Source: Nocardia elegans NBRC 108235
Lineage (GTDB): Bacteria > Actinomycetota > Actinomycetes > Mycobacteriales > Mycobacteriaceae
Length of the DNA: 64,000 nt
NCBI RefSeq assembly: GCF_001612845.1
Contig: NZ_BDBF01000007.1
Location: 124,001-188,000 of the forward strand
Direction: 5' to 3'
Made by a program: the position numbers and the translations under genes. Shown piece by piece: positions 61,627-64,000 of the stretch. The notes below the pieces were generated by a model. It ran no database searches. It saw only the letters and a program-made list of their open reading frames with translations, and had not been told where the DNA came from. Numbering within the stretch: position 1 is the first letter of the stretch; every line of letters starts with the position of its first letter.

Positions 61627-61654
61627 GGGTACTCCTCCGCGTTCGGGCGATTTG

Positions 61655-61670
61655 GATACATTCGTGTATC
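61655..61670. promoter_or_regulatory. Palindromic operator between the FAD gene and the YcaQ-like gene
   Basis: GATACA-N4-TGTATC is a perfect interrupted palindrome, 29 nt upstream of the FAD dehydrogenase GTG and 83 nt from the divergent start. Shape and spacing suit a TetR-family dimer. No regulator gene is next to it. Confidence 0.6.
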
Positions 61671-61752
61671 GAACGTGTTCAAGGTAGCAGATTCGAGCCG
61701 TCCCGAGCCCGGCTCCGCCATATCTGTCGGTGGCCCATGGCAGATTCGGTGC

Positions 61753-63042
61753 GTGCGCACCATCACCTCCGCCGCGGCCCGCCGGGCCGCGCTCGCCGCC
61801 CAGGGATTCGCCACCACCGCCCGTGACCGGACGGACGGCGCGGGAGGTTCGTCGACGCGCCGCGCGGTGCTCGGAGTCGTCCGCAATACCAAACTGCTGC
61901 AATTGGATTCGGTCGCCGCGGTGGTCCGCGCGCATTACGCGCCGGTGTTCGCCCGGATCGGCGCCTACGATCGTTCGCTGCTCGACGAGTCGATATGGGA
62001 TCACAGTGCGCGGCGGCCGCGGCGGCTCGTGGAGTACTGGGCACACGAGGCGGCGCTGATTCCGGTGGAGGATTGGCCGCTGCTGCGATGGCGGATGGCC
62101 GGGTACGCCCACGGCCGCTGGGGTGGGGCGCGCCGGGTGCTCGACGAGAATCCCGACCTGCCCGGGCGGGTGCTGAGCGTGATCGACGAGGTCGGCGCGT
62201 GCACCGCGGCGGAGGTGGAACGCCAGCTCGAGTTGAATCGCCCTCGGCGCAAGGATCATTGGGGCTGGAACCACAGCGACACCAAGGTGGTGTGCGAGAT
62301 GTTGTTCGCCACCGGGGAGCTCTCGGTGGACAAGCGCGTGGGTTTTCAGCGGCACTACGACCTCACCGAGCGCGTGCTGCCGCCCGAGGTCGTCGGCCGC
62401 CGCGTCGACGAACCGGATGCGGTGCGCGAACTGGTCCTGCGGGCCGCCGACGCCTTGGGTGTGGCCACCGAGACCGATCTGCGCGACTACTACCGGCTGC
62501 ATCGGCGGCAATGTGAACCCGCGCTGGCCGAGTTGGTCGACGCGGGAGAGCTCGAGCCGGTGCGGGTGGACGGCTGGGACAAGCCGGCTTATCTGCGTAC
62601 CGGGACGCGGATCCCGCGGCGGGTCGAGGGCGCCGCACTGCTGTGCCCGTTCGACCCGCTGATCTTCTTCCGGCCGCGCACCGAGCGGCTGTTCGATTTC
62701 CACTACCGGATCGAGATCTACACCCCGGAACACAAACGGGTGCACGGTTATTACGTGTTCCCGTTCCTGCTCGACGGCGAGCTGGTGGCCCGGGTGGATC
62801 TGCGCGCGGACCGGGCGACCGGCCGGCTGCACGTGCTCGGCGCCTTCGCCGAACCCGGTCGGCCGCACGCGCGCATCGCCCACGAGCTGGCCCGGCAGCT
62901 GGAGGCGATGGCCGGGTGGCTCGAGCTCGAGACCGTGGTGGTCGGCGAGCGCGGCGATCTGGCCGCGGCGCTGGCGGTCGACGTGGCTGCCCGCGAACGG
63001 GTTTCGGTGCCGGCCGGGGTCAGGGTCGCGGAGCCCGGGTGA
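61753..63042 (+). CDS. Winged-helix protein of the YcaQ/AlkZ DNA glycosylase family
   Basis: Protein of 429 aa from GTG 61753 (VRTITSAAARRAA); the open frame to 61675 includes an unlikely run and overlaps the operator region. The HTH_42 family opening is followed by TKLLQLDSVAAVVRAHYAPV, where QLD corresponds to the QxD motif of YcaQ. Other blocks are WDHSARRPRRLVEYWAHEA and PFDPLIFFRPRTERLFDFHY. YcaQ unhooks interstrand crosslinks and N7-alkylpurines; AlkZ is a relative with QxQ. So repair of bulky or crosslinked DNA is the likely role. It overlaps the convergent symporter by 23 nt. Confidence 0.82.
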   Translation: MRTITSAAARRAALAAQGFATTARDRTDGAGGSSTRRAVLGVVRNTKLLQLDSVAAVVRAHYAPVFARIGAYDRSLLDESIWDHSARRPRRLVEYWAHEAALIPVEDWPLLRWRMAGYAHGRWGGARRVLDENPDLPGRVLSVIDEVGACTAAEVERQLELNRPRRKDHWGWNHSDTKVVCEMLFATGELSVDKRVGFQRHYDLTERVLPPEVVGRRVDEPDAVRELVLRAADALGVATETDLRDYYRLHRRQCEPALAELVDAGELEPVRVDGWDKPAYLRTGTRIPRRVEGAALLCPFDPLIFFRPRTERLFDFHYRIEIYTPEHKRVHGYYVFPFLLDGELVARVDLRADRATGRLHVLGAFAEPGRPHARIAHELARQLEAMAGWLELETVVVGERGDLAAALAVDVAARERVSVPAGVRVAEPG

Positions 63043-64000
63043 TCCCGGGGACCGCCGCATCGGGGGAGGTGGTCGCGGTCCGAGCCGCCTCGGCCTCGTC
63101 CGCCGCGCGCCCCCACCGCCCGGCCAGCGCGGCGCAGGTGATCAGCTGAATCTGGTGGAAGATCATGAGCGGCAACACGATCAGGCCCACCGGATGTCCG
63201 GCGAACAGGACTGTCGCCATCGGCAGGCCGGTGGCCAGACTCTTCTTGGACCCGCAGAAGATCACCACGATGCGATCGGCCCGGTCGAATCCGAACAGCC
63301 GCGCCACTCCCGCCGTCACGCCCAGCACCACCGCCAGCAGGACGATCGCCACACCCACGACCGCCAGCAGACGACCCACGGCCAGCCCCTGCCAGACGTG
63401 TTCGACCATGCCCGCGCTGAAGGCCGCGTAGACCACCAGATACACCGAACCGCGGTCGACGATCTTGGTAAGGGTGGTGTGCGCCAGTAGGCGATGCAGC
63501 TTCGGCCGGAGCAGCTGACCGGCGATGAACGGCAGCAGCAGCTGCACCACGATCTGCGCGATCGACATCGGCGAGACGGTGGCGTCGCCGGTGGTCTGCA
63601 TCAGGAGCATCACCAGCAGCGGTGTCAGGAACACGCCCAGCAGGTTCGACACCGACGCGCTGACCACCGCGGCCGCGACATTGCCGCGCGCGATGGCGGT
63701 GAACGCGATCGAGGACTGCACCGTCGAGGGCAGCAGGCACAGGTAGAGCATTCCCGTGTAGAGCTCGTCGCTGAGCACCGAGGGGACCAGCAGTCGCATC
63801 GCCAGGCCGAGCAGCGGGAACAGGATGTAGGTCGCGGCGAGCACCGTCGTGTGCAGCCGCCAGTGCCGCAGGCCCGCGAGCGCCTCGCGCGGTTCGAGCC
63901 GGGTGCCGTACAGCAGGAACAACACCGCGATCGCTACCTTGGTGCCCCACTCCAGTACGTCGGCCGCGCCGCCGCGAGCGGGCAGGATCAGGCCGATCGC
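63020..64000 (-). CDS. Bile acid:sodium symporter family protein, 5' end outside the window
   Basis: The frame is open to the window edge: a segment with GTKVAIAVLFLLYGTRLEPR continues past 63925, so the start is beyond 64000. About eight membrane segments remain. The SBF-like pattern is seen in LLPSTVQSSIAFTAIARGN, SVSNLLGVFLTPLLV and FCGSKKSLATGLPMA. It belongs to the group close to YfeH (PF13593), with unknown substrate. The 3' end overlaps the YcaQ-like gene by 23 nt. Confidence 0.85.
   Translation of the reverse strand, partial: AIGLILPARGGAADVLEWGTKVAIAVLFLLYGTRLEPREALAGLRHWRLHTTVLAATYILFPLLGLAMRLLVPSVLSDELYTGMLYLCLLPSTVQSSIAFTAIARGNVAAAVVSASVSNLLGVFLTPLLVMLLMQTTGDATVSPMSIAQIVVQLLLPFIAGQLLRPKLHRLLAHTTLTKIVDRGSVYLVVYAAFSAGMVEHVWQGLAVGRLLAVVGVAIVLLAVVLGVTAGVARLFGFDRADRIVVIFCGSKKSLATGLPMATVLFAGHPVGLIVLPLMIFHQIQLITCAALAGRWGRAADEAEAARTATTSPDAAVPGITRAPRP

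Noticed and set aside
61669-61682. Second SOS box near the FAD dehydrogenase promoter
   Set aside because: TCGAAC and GTTCAA are separated by 2 nt, not the 4 nt of LexA sites.

Overview
The window is about 64 kb of GC-rich chromosomal DNA with dense, overlapping genes. It carries mIHF, a PyrR-controlled pyrimidine operon, a UsfX-SigF type anti-sigma/sigma pair, a helicase-dead PriA and an actinobacterial-type SOS box. From memory, two blocks follow the Mycobacterium tuberculosis gene order: alaS-ruvX-mltG-aroE ... aro genes-pepQ-efp-nusB, and pyrR-pyrB-pyrC-(membrane protein)-carA-carB-pyrF-mihF-gmk-rpoZ-coaBC-metK-priA-def/fmt-rsmB-rpe-rib genes. This points to a mycolic-acid actinobacterium, most likely Nocardia or a close relative. 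The genus is an inference; nothing was searched. I see no rRNA, tRNA, insertion sequence, prophage or CRISPR array.

Layout. 1-3.7 kb: end of a gene (probably alaS), ruvX, mltG, aroE and a small membrane protein. 3.8-8.0 kb, minus strand: aroC-aroK-aroB preceded by a short prepilin peptidase; aroQ is not present. 8.2-10.8 kb: pepQ, efp, nusB and a YCII-like protein. 10.9-18.8 kb is accessory: an LppU-like lipoprotein, a quinone oxidoreductase with a divergent TetR, an SLC13/ArsB-type permease, a serpin, a GXWXG/DUF4334 protein, a SpoT-like HD hydrolase, alkB with an SOS box, and an alpha/beta hydrolase.

18.9-28.3 kb is the UMP biosynthesis operon: pyrR (with a PyrR-binding leader), pyrB, a 38-codon ORF in a palindromic insert, pyrC, a PH-like membrane protein, carA, carB, a 131-aa Ala/Asp-rich unknown protein, and pyrF. 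Nearly every junction overlaps by 1-4 nt. 28.9-42 kb holds mihF, gmk, rpoZ, coaBC, metK, priA, then an SDR/TetR pair, a PadR regulator, a secreted lipase, def, fmt and rsmB. 42-46.9 kb: a YeiH-type transporter with a divergent LysR, rsbW-sigF, rpe and an unknown protein. 47.4-50.4 kb: ribE, ribBA, ribH and a PH-domain protein; ribD is missing. 50.4-64 kb: a gamma-glutamyltransferase lipoprotein, an amino-acid permease, an ABC ATPase in frame with a DUF3291-like domain, an MFS transporter with a large internal loop, a HAD hydrolase, a diiron MBL protein, a membrane protein with QDPAY repeats, a KstD-like flavoprotein, a YcaQ-type winged-helix protein and a truncated bile-acid:sodium symporter.

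Most of the window is conserved housekeeping. The unusual points are the palindromic insert with its small ORF between pyrB and pyrC, the ABC-DUF3291 reading frame crossing a 31-bp operator-like palindrome, the long disordered tails on AroK and RsmB, the insert in PriA's zinc region, the serpin, the MFS loop, and the several divergent regulator pairs with visible operators.
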